From the NCBI GenBank assembly GCA_026545765.1, contig JAIFAC010000207.1, positions 62,001-126,000 of the forward strand: 64,000 nucleotides of DNA, written 5' to 3'. This document shows positions 10,450 to 21,361 of this stretch, one piece after another. A program made the translations under genes and the position numbers. How positions within the stretch are numbered: position 1 is the first letter of the stretch; each line of letters starts with the position of its first letter. Under the pieces are notes generated by a model. That model saw nothing but the letters and a program-made list of their open reading frames with translations, was not told the origin of the DNA and did no database searches. Source of the DNA: Plantago major (Eukaryota; Streptophyta; Magnoliopsida; Lamiales; Plantaginaceae).

Positions 10450-11352
10450 AAGTCCGACTAAGCCATATTATGAGTATGTGTATGATGGCATAATCAACTA
10501 TATATCTCTACTAAGAATGTGTAATATATAGTTGATTTCCTTTTAAGTAGAGAACAATCAAATATGGAGACTTGGAGTATAACTTTAATTATAATTACAA
10601 ACAGCCTTATGCTGCTATTGCTGCTTGTTTCTTCTTTATGTCTGCAAGTGCTTTTAGTGGCTGGTTATGTCTTTTTCATTGTTTTGCAGTGTTTTCAAAC
10701 AGGACTTTTTTATTCTAATCGGGTTTTATAAGGTAAATTAACTAGAAATTATGCTTTAGAAGCTCTTAAAGGTGATTTTAAAATCCTGTGCAAACAGTGC
10801 CTCAAGATGTAACTCTGGTCTTAGAGAATGAAATCATGTATTGACCATATTAATAAGATCAATATGCTAAGTTTTTGTTTTAATTAAAAATAATTGTTGT
10901 CATACTAAATCTTCATTTTAGTAGTGTAGAAGGATGTATCCACTTGTTCTTTCATTGGAATATTGATCTGACATTATGACAACATTGTAGAAAGAACGAT
11001 GACCAGTATAATCCTGGTTCCAAATGCAATACTGATGCATTTGCAAGATTGGTTTTACATAGAAGAATGATTTTAATACAATGTCTACTTTAGCTAATTT
11101 TAATGTACGTGTTTAGTCAAATTGGTTATAGGTGTAGGAGAGGTTTGCTAAATATCGAGTGAAAAAAAAAAAGTCTAGTTTGTTAATCAACTTGATATAG
11201 TTTATGTGATCACCTACCACTAATAGACGTTTGCATGACTAATATTTGAAAATTTTGTAGTAAACGCGACCTTGTGAGCCATGTTATTGTGTGATTTCAC
11301 TTTATTTGACTAAAATAATGTGGTTTGACAATAACAATGTATTTATTATAGT
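10450..11352. other. 3' region of the RAMP4-like gene and intergenic DNA
   Basis: Downstream of the stop there is T-rich sequence suited to a plant 3' UTR. No further coding exon, RNA gene or repeat could be supported. Confidence 0.5.
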
Positions 11353-11362
11353 GTTTGGTGAA

Positions 11363-11588
11363 ATTTTAAAAAATGAGGGAAAAATTCTCTTGGTCACGGG
11401 TTCAAACTCCTCGGGTCCAATTTATGTGAGTCTAAGTCTGCTGCAAGTTGCGGTTTAATTTGGGCTACGTGGTTTGTAAGCTATTACGTGAGCCTTTGGG
11501 TTTACTGAGTGCGCACTCGAAGAGTAGCGGATGCGGGTTCGAACGTCATAATCAAAAAAAATAAAAATTATAAAAAAATAAATAGAGA
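11363..11588 (+). mobile_element. tRNA-derived SINE with 10-bp target duplication
   Basis: The 226-bp insert is bracketed by gtttggtgaa at 11,353-11,362 and 11,589-11,598, a perfect direct repeat. A Pol III B-box GGTTCAAACTCC lies near 11,396. The body ends in cgaagagtagcggatgcggg, a style of 3' end seen in plant SINEs, followed by an A-rich tail from about 11,550. The A box is not recognisable, so the 5' end may be worn or truncated. The duplication makes retroposition the best explanation. Confidence 0.75.
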
Positions 11589-11598
11589 GTTTGGTGAA

Positions 11599-12122
11599 CA
11601 TGACTAATTCAAGTGTATCATTTGGAAATATATTATTTTGGGTATTTTGGGAATCGTTGAATATTTACCTCGATGTCCTATTATACTCCCGTTTATTTTA
11701 CTTCACAAAAATCAGTGTGTCAGTGTAATCACTTCTCATTTGGAAAATGGTGTTCTTTCATGGTATAGCCCGATGAATGATGATGCATGGGGAGAGGTTT
11801 CTTCGGGGCTTTTGAACTAGCAAAACAGTCTATATGCAGTAACTGCAAATCTGCTATTGCTATACAAGAATACCAATCACAATGTTGTTATTATCACCAA
11901 TAACCATCTAATAATATTTAACATAATTATATTATGAAATTACACTTCACGAAAATCAAAGGTGAAGCAACTTTTATGCAAAATTGATACTGGTGCCTGA
12001 TACATTTAGATTTTATCTCAAGAAGATTATACAGTTAGCTACGAGTCCCGACTCAAAAAACAAGTTTCAGAAACAAAACTAAGGACAGGGACAAGGAAAC
12101 ACATGGACAATCATCTCATAAT
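11599..12122. other. intergenic and likely 3' UTR of the coiled-coil gene
   Basis: No gene seen. The part next to 12,123 should be the 3' UTR of the minus-strand gene. A 60-codon plus-strand frame at 11,638-11,820 has no recognised motif. Confidence 0.5.
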
Positions 12123-15121
12123 TTAGTATTGAAACGGTTTTGGATGATGCATTTGTTTCGCAAATGTGAACTTGGCTTGTTCAGAGCTCCGTGCTGCACG
12201 ATCTATACCCCTTCCTGCTTTGGAAGACTGACATGATTCTGAACTTTTTGAGATCTTTGTTGTGCATGAAACAAAGTCGATGTTACGAGGTGATTGCTTA
12301 ATGCCTCTGGGTAGATCATCATCAGCAGTGTCATAACCATCAGATTCCTACAGGCAGAGAACAGCATTAAGATACAAGCCTCTATTTCAGTGAAACGGCC
12401 TAGTATCAAGGCATTGGATAGATAGGTACCTTCGACTTCGACTTGGTGTAAAAAGGTGTGAGGCAGGGATTCAAGTCTCTGAGGATCATATCATCTGGAC
12501 TTTCAGGTGTTGTGTAATCCCCTGAACTGTAATCCTGAGCGAACTGTTCAGAGAAGAAAGAAAGAAAGTTAGCAATTGAAATTAAAAACAAATTTTAGCA
12601 AGTACTACATCTTACCCTAAAAGATTATGCAAATGGAAATCAAGAAAAAGGGAGGTGACTCTCGATGCTTTTGGCATGAAGGACCATGCATAATAATATC
12701 AATGTGTGATATCATATTAGTTTTCATGGAAATTTCTCTTCTGCATAGACCTAGATGTTCTGAATACTAGTCTTTTATTCAGTGCGAGTTCCCAAATTTA
12801 TAGACTTGAATAGATATAATCATGTGATTCTAGTAAATAAGATGAATTGGAATTTCTACTTCAGTTCTTCAAAAAAAATAATCAATTGCTAGTAATAATC
12901 TAGATTCACAACCCAATATATACTCACAAAGGAATTATGAGCATCTTCCTGATCGTATGATGGCGTTCTTGGAGAGCCAAATTGATTATCATATGCTCTT
13001 CCAGAATATTTATCTGCCTTCACCTGTTATCAAGAAAATTGTGGTATAATCTTATTCAGCAATTGCATCAAACATGAAGGACTAATTCCTAGACTAATAT
13101 AAGCATGAGATTCAAGAATGTGATTCACTCAGAAATGACCTCAACTTTCTTCATTAGAAACGACAGTATGACAGAGAAATACTGTTTTTGCAGAATACGA
13201 AGTCATGATTTACGTTGTAACATACATCTCAGATCTCGGCATACACTGCCCTACAAACTGTTTAGTTTCTTTAGTTCCGTAGATAACTAGTAATAACAAT
13301 AATGCGGTGTGTGGCAAACTGGCAATGCTTCAGAAGTTTATTACTTTTTCATCCTTGTATATGAACCTTACTAAACTAGTCATACTGATGGCATTATTCA
13401 CAACACATCAGTTCAGTTCAACCAGGTGGAAATACGAAGAACTTTAAGGTGTTACTCCATTAAAAAAATTAAGTTTTGGATGCTACCTCTGCAAGATCCT
13501 CAGCAAGACATTGCAATTGTCCTGTGAGCGACGAAACCTGCTTCTGAAGGCTAGGAATGAGTTGTTTCGCTTGATTCAGCTCCGAGCCTTGCTTCAGAAG
13601 AAGATCTTGAATTTGTGAGCTCGTGACTTCTGGGAAGAGGATGGAATTTTTCAGCGACTTTATTTCTTCCCTTTGGTTGAGGCACAAATCTTTCAACTTT
13701 TCTACCTGAAATGATTGTCATAAAGTGGAAAATGAGGATTTTTTATAAGAAACTTTCAGTGAACAAAATCAACAAGAACGAAAAAATTGCAGAAATAAAT
13801 TGAAACTACTATTTAATGTTTTATGCGTGGCAAAATTTCCTCGTTAACTCTTCCTATGCTCCATCTCTCTATATCCGACTTCATTTCCATCCAACGATAC
13901 TATTAATTTGACTTAGACAGGATACAGAGTTTTTCATGCTTCCAGCAGTAAGAACGCTCATCACAAGTTAAGTCCGGATTTGGTTGAAATATCTAATCCT
14001 AGCTGAATCATCCCTCCGGAGTACTGAAGTCAGCATACAGGCAGAACTGCTGTTTGAGTTTCCTGCCTTACATTGTAGCAGATACTTTACCTTTGAGTAT
14101 TCAACATTCATCAAAGAAGTCTATGCCTTTTCTCCAGACAGTTCTTATTTCACTCGATTCACCGAAAGTTACTTGAATCATTTTAAAGTTCAGAATCAGA
14201 CTGTATCAGATACTCAAAACCTTTAAACTAATTGGTGCAATACAATTATTCAATTTTGCCCATATATGCTACAGAGAAACAAAGTAAATCGAATGAAAAC
14301 ACCCTGAACCACAACCTTCATCATTTCCACAGTCTACACAACCAATCCAAATCGTCCTAAGTTCATCAATTCAAAAGGCAACTGTATATATACTAACAGC
14401 TCAACATATTTCAAAAAACCACCATTTCATCAAAATCTTAATGCATAAGACTCCAAACATTGACAAATTACAAAATGCATATTCCCCAACCAAACAAGAA
14501 TAGCACATAAACATACTCAATCAGCCAGAAAACCCGAAACAGCGAAATCAAATGCATCATCTAATAAACCAAAGCCATTACTTCCGTTCATTGGAAAGAA
14601 ATAAACAAACAAGAAGAAGAATGAACCTCTCTATTCTTTTGCTCAAGCAAAGCCTTAAGCTCAGCAATCTGATCCTCCTGCCCCTTGGTCAAGCTCAAGA
14701 GCTCCCTTTCACTCCTCAACACCATACCCAAAGTCCTCGTATTCGCTTTAATTTCAGTCAATGCTTTCCTATTGCTCTCTTCTCCCTTCTTCACACCTCC
14801 TTTAAACAGCTTCTTGTGCAATCCGCCCAATCCAGAAGAGCCCTTTTTCACCGAATCCACCCTTTTCAAATCCTTGGCCAAGAAATCAGCAGCCACCACG
14901 AGCTTGGGCTCCCTGCTGGAACTCTTGGCCTTCCTGTTGTCAACGAATTTCTTGACAATAGAAGTGAAATTAATGTGGGCGTTTACGGCATCGGGTTTCT
15001 TGGTGATAGCGCGTGTGCTGGAGGAGGAGGAAGAGAACTCGGCGGAGGATGATGGGTCGGATTTAGTGGAGCGGGTGAGGGTGTTGTTGTAGCGAGTTGC
15101 AGACTTAATTGATGAACTCAT
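12123..15121 (-). CDS. plant coiled-coil protein of unknown function (5 exons)
   Basis: Minus-strand exons 15,121-14,627, 13,705-13,487, 13,023-12,928, 12,543-12,430 and 12,347-12,123 join in phase 0 throughout, giving 382 residues. The start MSSSIKSATRYNN is preferred to an upstream in-frame ATG (15,202) because it opens the serine-rich head. Residues about 1-50 are Ser/Thr-rich; 50-130 are basic and include GGLHKKLFKGG. About 135-235 form a heptad-rich coiled coil running across the first splice (RELLSLTKGQEDQIAELKAL, then EKLKDLCLNQREEIKSLKN). The tail has an acidic/proline block DYTTPESPDD followed by LRDLNPCLTPFYT. No membrane segment or catalytic motif is seen. Three introns have standard GT-AG ends; intron 1 has a weak donor (GAG/GTTCAT). 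It may be a cytoskeletal or chromosome-associated protein, but I do not recognise it. Confidence 0.85.
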
Positions 15122-15617
15122 TTTTTTGTGGAACTGAATTGAATTGATTGATGTGTGTTGAAGATTTAAGGAAGAAAGAGAGTGATATGATATCAGTATC
15201 ACTAATTCACTATGCTGATATAGTAAAGTAACTCAGCTCCAGTAGTTAGTGTGCTCTGATTCTGATCTGGGTTTTGGATCTTAATGTCTGAAGTGAGAAT
15301 TATTGGACAGGGCGCTGCCTGAATTCAAATGTTTTCAAGGAGACAGCAACAGGCGGTCGAATCTCAAATCTCTGGGATGTGTGAAAGGACTAAAATATCC
15401 TGGCTGCGTTTTTGTAGACGTTTGCTTCTCCAGGGTAAAACTGTCATTTCATTAGGTTGTTTCGAATTCAAATTTGCAAGATTAGTCATGCACTCACTAT
15501 GACGACGGTCTAATTGAATTCATTCTCGCCATAAGACAAAATTCTACTACTACAAGTAGATTTAGAAATAACAATAAACATGATTTTCAAACTTCCTTAA
15601 TATAATAATTATCAATA
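15122..15617. other. upstream region of the coiled-coil gene
   Basis: The 5' UTR and promoter of the minus-strand gene should lie here. No clear TATA box was found. The right edge is the target site of element B. Confidence 0.45.
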
Positions 15618-15622
15618 AAAAT
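15618..15622. repeat. target-site duplication of element B, left copy
   Basis: aaaat immediately before the 5' LTR, matching aaaat at 39,223-39,227 immediately after the 3' LTR. It shows that the interval 15,623-39,222 descends from one insertion. Confidence 0.85.
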
Positions 15623-16456
15623 TGTTGATACGGATATGTCCGTCCAGATTAAAAGCCGTAGAAATGTCAGAAAGACATCACGACTTAAATAGCCAATTCA
15701 GTATTGGTCCGACCTCACATGGTCCGTCCTAAGTGAATCAACTAGTACGCTAAAGTCACTACACCCTCACAGTTAGTCCGAGCTAGCTGGGAAAAGGACT
15801 TCTAAACACAGCTAAGACAGAATGAAATGCGGACCGGACGAGAGAATCTCGGACGCCACCATCACATTAAGACCAAACGTATAACAGAACCACTGAGATA
15901 CTTTCCGTGAGACTCTTGGCTCGGGCATCCAGAGTTACCCAAGGCGGATCAACCAAGGCATGACCGTCCGAGGGACTAACGCGACCCAACAAAGTGAACA
16001 AGACTCAGTAGGAAAGGTCCAAACTACCTGTGCCCATTGATTAGTATCGATTATCGTTCACTAATGGGCCAAAGCGTAAAGGTGTCCAAATCAAGCGTAC
16101 ACTTGGCATCATCTTGTGAAACCTCACAAAGATACGATAACTATAAATATAGCACAAGGTCCAAAACCTTAGAGAAGAGGCAAGATCAATGTGGGAATCC
16201 CTAAGTCAATTCCCAAGTGTTATCATAATCCCTCATAACTATTACATTGAGAGCTTCCAACTCTCTAATGGGTAAAGTCTCTTACCGGATTGACATATGC
16301 AATCCGGGTAACCCATTCTAACGCCCCCCCACTTAGTCCTTTCAGTGCACGCAGCTCGGACCAAGATTACGCCGGACCTCAAGTAAGAGGCGGGCCTTAG
16401 GTTAGGTTGCTTGTAATAGTTTGGTTAGTTAGTGTTCGAGGTTTTACTCCTCAACA
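15623..16456 (+). repeat. 5' LTR of element B
   Basis: 834 bp, from TGTTGATACGG to CTCCTCAACA. It pairs with 38,354-39,222. Most of the length is near-identical between the two, but the first 80 bases or so differ markedly. A TATA-like ctataaatatagc lies near 16,140. Confidence 0.9.
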
Positions 16457-16459
16457 TTT

Positions 16460-16477
16460 TGGCGCCCTCTGTGGGAA
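16460..16477 (+). other. primer-binding site of element B
   Basis: TGGCGCCCTCTGTGGGAA starts three bases after the LTR. It is the same class of site as in A and C, differing by one base. Confidence 0.8.
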
Positions 16478-16512
16478 ACTTTACAAAAAGTTTTCGTGTT
16501 TGAGTTGAGTTG

Positions 16513-18560
16513 ATGGCAAGAACAAGACGGGCAGCGCGGACTAGTGCTGCAGGCGCGGGGACTCCACCACCACGCCCACGAGGATGTCCGCCCACCCGGG
16601 GACGAAGAGCCGCTGCGACTGGAAGGAGATATCCGAGTGAGGTGCGCACAGCTAGCCCGTCCTCGGATGAAGGGGTCGTACGAGCTTCTCCGACAGAAGC
16701 TCAAGGCCCTGCAGCAGGCCAATAGTTCACTATGCCCGATGGTCGCACTGTCCGCACTAGTGATCTCGGACCAAGCGAGACGAAGTTCGATAGGTTGCTC
16801 ACGATCATTCAAGGGTGCCTGGGGTCCAACAATGCTCCTCCTCAACAAGCCACTCCGCCAGTGGTTACTCCTCCTCAGGCAGAGCCTGTATTATCAAGAA
16901 ACAGGCAGCGTCCGATCCAAGAGAGGTTGGGGAATCAGCCACCTCAAGAGGATTTGCGAAACCTTCTGGACCGGCGGGCGTCTGCCTCTCAAACTCGGGG
17001 TGAGGGAAGCCCAAGCGGAAGGAGAGAGTATCAAGAAGGGGATAATAGGCGTCCAGGAGTTCCGCAGCAAGCACCTCCGAGAGACAGAGATCAAGTAGCG
17101 AAAACTGTTCCAGTGGTCCGGATAGATGAACTCCCCGCGGATGTAGCTGTTCATCCGAGGACAGGAGAGATCATGACCGCTGACGAGATCTACGCTCAGC
17201 AGAAAGCTTTGGAGGCCCAGATTCTGAATCTCGGACGCCTGGTAAAGGACCATGAGCAGATAACCACTAGTGCACCAAATCCCTTGTGTGATGAAATCAT
17301 GAGAGAAAAGGAAAGGAACAGAAACTCGGATCAAGCAATCCCGAGCTTGGAGTACTACTACGGGGATGCTTGTCCTGTTGGACACCTGACAAGGTACAAC
17401 AGCAAGATGGATTCCAAGGGAATGAGCAACAATACAAAAGCTCTCACGTTCTCATCTACTCTCTTCGGAACGGCTATGGATTGGTACACTGCTTTGCCGA
17501 ACAAGTCGATAAAGTCATATGCAGACCTTTCTTCAAAGTTCTTGGCACGATTTGGAAAGGCAAAGAGGAGAAAGCGTACCGTAGAGCACCTGGCAGAAGT
17601 TATACAGCGGGAGCAAGAGGATCTAAGGACCTTCTTAGATCGCTTTCACGCGGAAGTTCTTCGAGTTGAGCCGCACAGTATTAAGGAACGGGTCCGTCAC
17701 CTGTACGCTAATACTTTGAATTCAGAGCTCCGCAGAAAACTATCTAGTCAGGAGGTGAGGAGTGAGAAGCATTTAGATGACATCTGTGAAGAAGTGATGT
17801 ACGAAGAGGAGTACCGGAGGAATGTTCCAGTAAGAGCTGGTTCCAAAAAAGGAAAGGATCCGGTGAAGCAAGAGCAATGCCCGGGGAAGTTTGACTCGAA
17901 GAAAGATCACAGAGATAAAGGCTTCCACAGGGAGAGAAGTCCGCCGAGGAGATATGCGGATTATACCCGTCTCAACAGACCAAGATCCGACATCTTGGCG
18001 ACTATCATCGAGAAAAAGCTGGATGTTCAATGGCCCAATCCCTCTCACAACAACAGGAAGAATAGGAATGCAAAGGGGTACTGCAAGTTCCACAAGTGCC
18101 GTGGTCACGAGACTGATGACTGTATCCAACTAAAAATAGAGGTTGAACACCTGGTACGAGAAGGCAAGCTCAAGGAGCACATCTATACGGATGAACCCTC
18201 TAGGCACGATAGAACGGAGCGAAGAAGGGAGGATAATGCTACAGAACCACCACCCCGTCCGCTATCTTTGCCACCTCCGCCGGCTCACTATCCACCTCGC
18301 ATGGATGGACATCCGTATAGATACTACGATGGCATGGATATGGAGAATCCTCCGTACAGCGGAGTGATCAACACCATTGCAGGCGGACCATCCGGAGGTG
18401 ACAGTAGGAACGCAAGAGAGCGACCGACTCAAAATCTTCTAACAATGATAGCGACGTTGCTCCGTGGATTCGGGGTACAAACGCTATATCTTTCGATGAT
18501 AGTGAGATTCCTCCTCCTACGGCAGGAGGAGAGGACATCGATGATCCAGATGTTCCGCTA
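16513..18560 (+). pseudogene. gag of element B
   Basis: A basic N-terminus starts near 16,513 (MARTRRAARTS), and a long open frame covers 16,732-18,561. It holds a retrotransposon-gag capsid-like domain (TLFGTAMDWYTALPNKSIKS through LRTFLDRFHAEV). Further on is a zinc-knuckle-like CKFHKCRGHETDDC, a form typical of Tat/Athila gags. Gag builds the particle that packages element RNA. This is the best-kept gag in the window, but the element as a whole is broken. Confidence 0.8.
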
Positions 18561-19363
18561 GTGGTTTCCTTGACCATCGCAACTTATCGAGTGAACAAGA
18601 TTTTGGTAGACACCGGGAGTTCCTCGAATATCATTTCCAAAAGAACACTGGACCAGATGGCACTGGGGAGAATCCAATATGAGAGGGTCCACACCTCTAT
18701 ACTAGGATTTGGAGGGGGAACTGCTCACCGGAAGTGTTATATTGCACGCTTCACTTGGTACTTTTCCGAAAGAGTTACTCGTTGGTCCGATTTGTAGTGG
18801 TGGACCAGATTACTACAACGCCATCTTTGGGCGTCCGGGGCTTAATCAATTCCGAGCTATCCCCCCCTCCCCCCACTCTCCATAATAGAATGAAGTTTCC
18901 AACTCCCTTTGGAGTCGGAGAAGAGGTGGGAAACATCCGCGAAGCCTGGGAATGTTACATAATGTCCACAAGAAGAGCGTCTGCGGCCGACGACCACCTT
19001 GACCTCTCGGGTCCAAATTGTTCTTCCGGCCAAAAAGGAGAACCCGTAGATCGGAGTGGGGAGCCAAAAGGAGAAGTTTCTTAGAACATTGCGAATCGAG
19101 CCTCACGAGACTCTCAAGGAAATTGAGATTGTTGTTGGAAACCCCGATAAGAAAACAAGAATTGGAACCGAGATGACCGCAGAGGTAGAAATGAAGCTCA
19201 GCGCTTGCCTCCGTGAAAACAGCGATGTGTTTGCCTGGAGTACCGATGACTTGAAGGGACTTGATCCGAGGATCACTGTTCACCGTCTGAACATGGATCC
19301 CTCGATCAAGTATATCCGACAAAAAAGGAAAGATTTCGGTCCGGTCAAGGATGCCATCATATC
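18561..19363 (+). pseudogene. protease and start of pol of element B
   Basis: An aspartic protease motif, VDTGSSSNII, lies near 18,610. From 19,056 a segment with SACLRENSDVFAWSTDD and IKYIRQKRKDF follows, the usual lead-in to Ty3/gypsy reverse transcriptase. Element A is inserted right after this lead-in. Fossil copy with several breaks. Confidence 0.75.
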
Positions 19364-19368
19364 CGCTG
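19364..19368. repeat. target-site duplication of element A, left copy
   Basis: cgctg before A's left LTR, repeated as cgctg at 33,558-33,562 right after its right LTR. The pair sits within B's pol region. Confidence 0.85.
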
Positions 19369-20297
19369 TGTTGAGGGTTTAACTCCCCAACTACTTAGAT
19401 TTATTTAACTCTTCGAAATGGTGCCCAAGGTAAGGATCTCCTCGCTAGGTGAGAACCAAAGCGTGGGAACCAAATGACTACCTCTTAAGGACCGCACACT
19501 TGAGTGAAGTCGGTTGGCTAAGTGTCAAACCGGGATGAGACTGGACTTGAGAGTGACTGAGGATCAACTCTGTATAATGCTCGTGATGTGACTAGCGAGA
19601 TGACTTGTTCGAAGTGACTTACTTGAGGTTCCTTGATTATTGGGATATGTGCCTTATTTATAGGCTATCATCAAAATGGAAGGCCTTGCTAGGATTGCGC
19701 CATGTGTACGGCTAGGATTGAGCCACCAATGCTAAGATGAAGCCCATAGCCCAATAATGAAGCTTTAGCCCATGCCATCTTGGGCTTTAGGGGTAGTTTG
19801 GCCATTATTGGGAGAGTTCTTGAGGATGTGATGAGTCCGCCGAGGTCCTGTGTTCGAGAGGTCGGTCCGGATGTCTGATCCGGACAGTACCTGGTTGTTA
19901 ACTGAGGAAGTTCTCCTGTGTGTCCAACTCTTCCGATTGGAGCTCCTGGTTCGGACATCTCACTCTTTGGTGCCCACTTGCTTGGTAGCCTTATAAGATG
20001 GTCATGCTGGATCCGAGTTGGCATCCGTATCGGAGTCCTTGGGTCGGAGAGGGTGCTGACTTAGCACCATGCTCCTTTCCCGGGGAGGCTCGGACCAAGG
20101 TGGGTCGGACCTATAGTTCCGGGTCGGGCCTTGCAGTCCGAATCCTTTGTCCCTTTTTTGTGGTGGGTCGACCATAGATGGTCCGCCCGATCGGACCAAT
20201 GGCTCGGACCTAAGTGCCTCGGATCCATTGGATGACTTGGGATGTCTTAGGATTCGCTAGGTCCTTTATGACGGATTGGACATATTTCAGATCAACA
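19369..20297 (-). repeat. 3' LTR of element A (left)
   Basis: 929 bp, ending ...atttcagatcaaca. It is very similar to 32,612-33,557, with differences concentrated in a few short blocks. Being next to the polypurine tract rather than the primer-binding site makes it the 3' LTR of a minus-strand element. Confidence 0.92.
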
Positions 20298-20313
20298 TAT
20301 GTCCCCTAGTTTC
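20298..20313 (-). other. polypurine tract of element A
   Basis: On the minus strand the sequence next to the LTR reads GGAAACTAGGGGACATA. The same purine-rich block sits at the matching place in B (38,338-38,353) and D (61,916-61,931). It primes plus-strand DNA synthesis in LTR elements. Confidence 0.7.
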
Positions 20314-20943
20314 CAAGTATCTTAGTAGAAGATAGTTGTGGAACTATCGTTTGGAAAGTCTTTGAGGAAAAGAATCTGCTCTCCAATCCGCTTCGATCTC
20401 GTTGAAAAAGGTGTACTCAGATTGTGTGGCCATTGACTTAGTCTCTCTCTCCCCCCCCCCCCCTTTTTCTTTTTCTAAAACATCGTCGCCATCCGAGGGA
20501 CCAGGTCCGAAGAGCAACGACGTGAAGAAAAAAAAGAAAAAAGGGTATTTGTAATGGAGACTAGGTTTTAGGCTCCGAACATCGGTAGTGTACCTTTGAC
20601 GAGCTACGGTGACGGACCGTAGGTGCGTGTCTCGTCCGAACCAGCCTCTGTGGTTGCGGGAAGGTCCGAAGGGAAATCACTCGAGTATACGAGGTTCCTT
20701 GTGTGGACAAGTTATGCCGGGCTGATAAGCCGCTGGGCGTCCGAGAAGACGATACTCCGGAGCTCTCGTGTTGTCTGCCTCCCGAGAGAGGGAGAGTTGC
20801 TGTATTCATCTATCCAAGGAGTAAATTTGTTGTACCCAATCGTCATTTCACTTGGTATAATTGTACTAAACCGTTGGATGGTTTTTGATCGACGGTGGAG
20901 ATTAAATCCGAAAAATCGCGATTTGGAGTTCAATATGGCCCTC

Positions 20944-20952
20944 TATAAATAG
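20944..20952 (+). promoter_or_regulatory. TATA box of the antisense gene in A
   Basis: TATAAATAG inside ccctctataaatagagg, about 155 bases before the 5'-UTR intron donor. Element D has the matching box at 62,521-62,528. It points rightward, against the retrotransposon's own direction. Confidence 0.65.
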
Positions 20953-21099
20953 AGGTCACGTTCATTTCTCATCGCTTAGAGAGATAATTTTGCATTCCGA
21001 GTACATCCGGCAACCACAATCAATCCGAAGAAGCGACGAGTGGTTCAAGCGCGTGATCCCGCAAGTAGTCAAGTCACTTATCTAATCATCCGAGTCCAA

Positions 21100-21360
21100 G
21101 TAAGTTTACTTGTCTCGCCTTATGATTAAATTATCTGCTTTTCATCTTCGAGTTACTCGGATGTATGCTTATAATGTGGTGTAGTGGATAACCAATGCAT
21201 TGATGTTGACTAACACCGAATAAGTGTAGTACTGACTCCGAGCTAACTGCGCCGAGTAAAGCTGCTAGTTTTGGCTTTGAATTGGCCACTTTTAATATAC
21301 ATAAACGACCTCTCGGACTGCCATCTTAAAGCTTACGATATTGCTTTCTCCTTTCCCTAG
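21100..21360 (+). other. 5'-UTR intron of the antisense gene in A
   Basis: Donor gtaagttt at 21,100 and acceptor ctttccctag ending at 21,360 define a 261-bp intron. It ends one base before the ATG. Element D shows a 261-bp intron in the same place (62,679-62,939), and B a 510-bp one on the other strand (37,044-37,553). Confidence 0.65.
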
Positions 21361-21361
21361 G

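Noticed and set aside
14552-15092. Plus-strand frames over the first exon of the coiled-coil gene
   Set aside because: They are shadows of a well-supported minus-strand exon and show no protein family motif.
15122-15202. Upstream in-frame start (15,202) for the coiled-coil protein
   Set aside because: The added 27 residues look like translated 5' UTR, and the ATG at 15,121 opens the serine-rich head. Not excluded without transcript data.
16732-18561. The 609-residue open frame as a host gene
   Set aside because: It has a retrotransposon-gag domain and a zinc knuckle, and lies just behind a primer-binding site, so it is the gag of element B.
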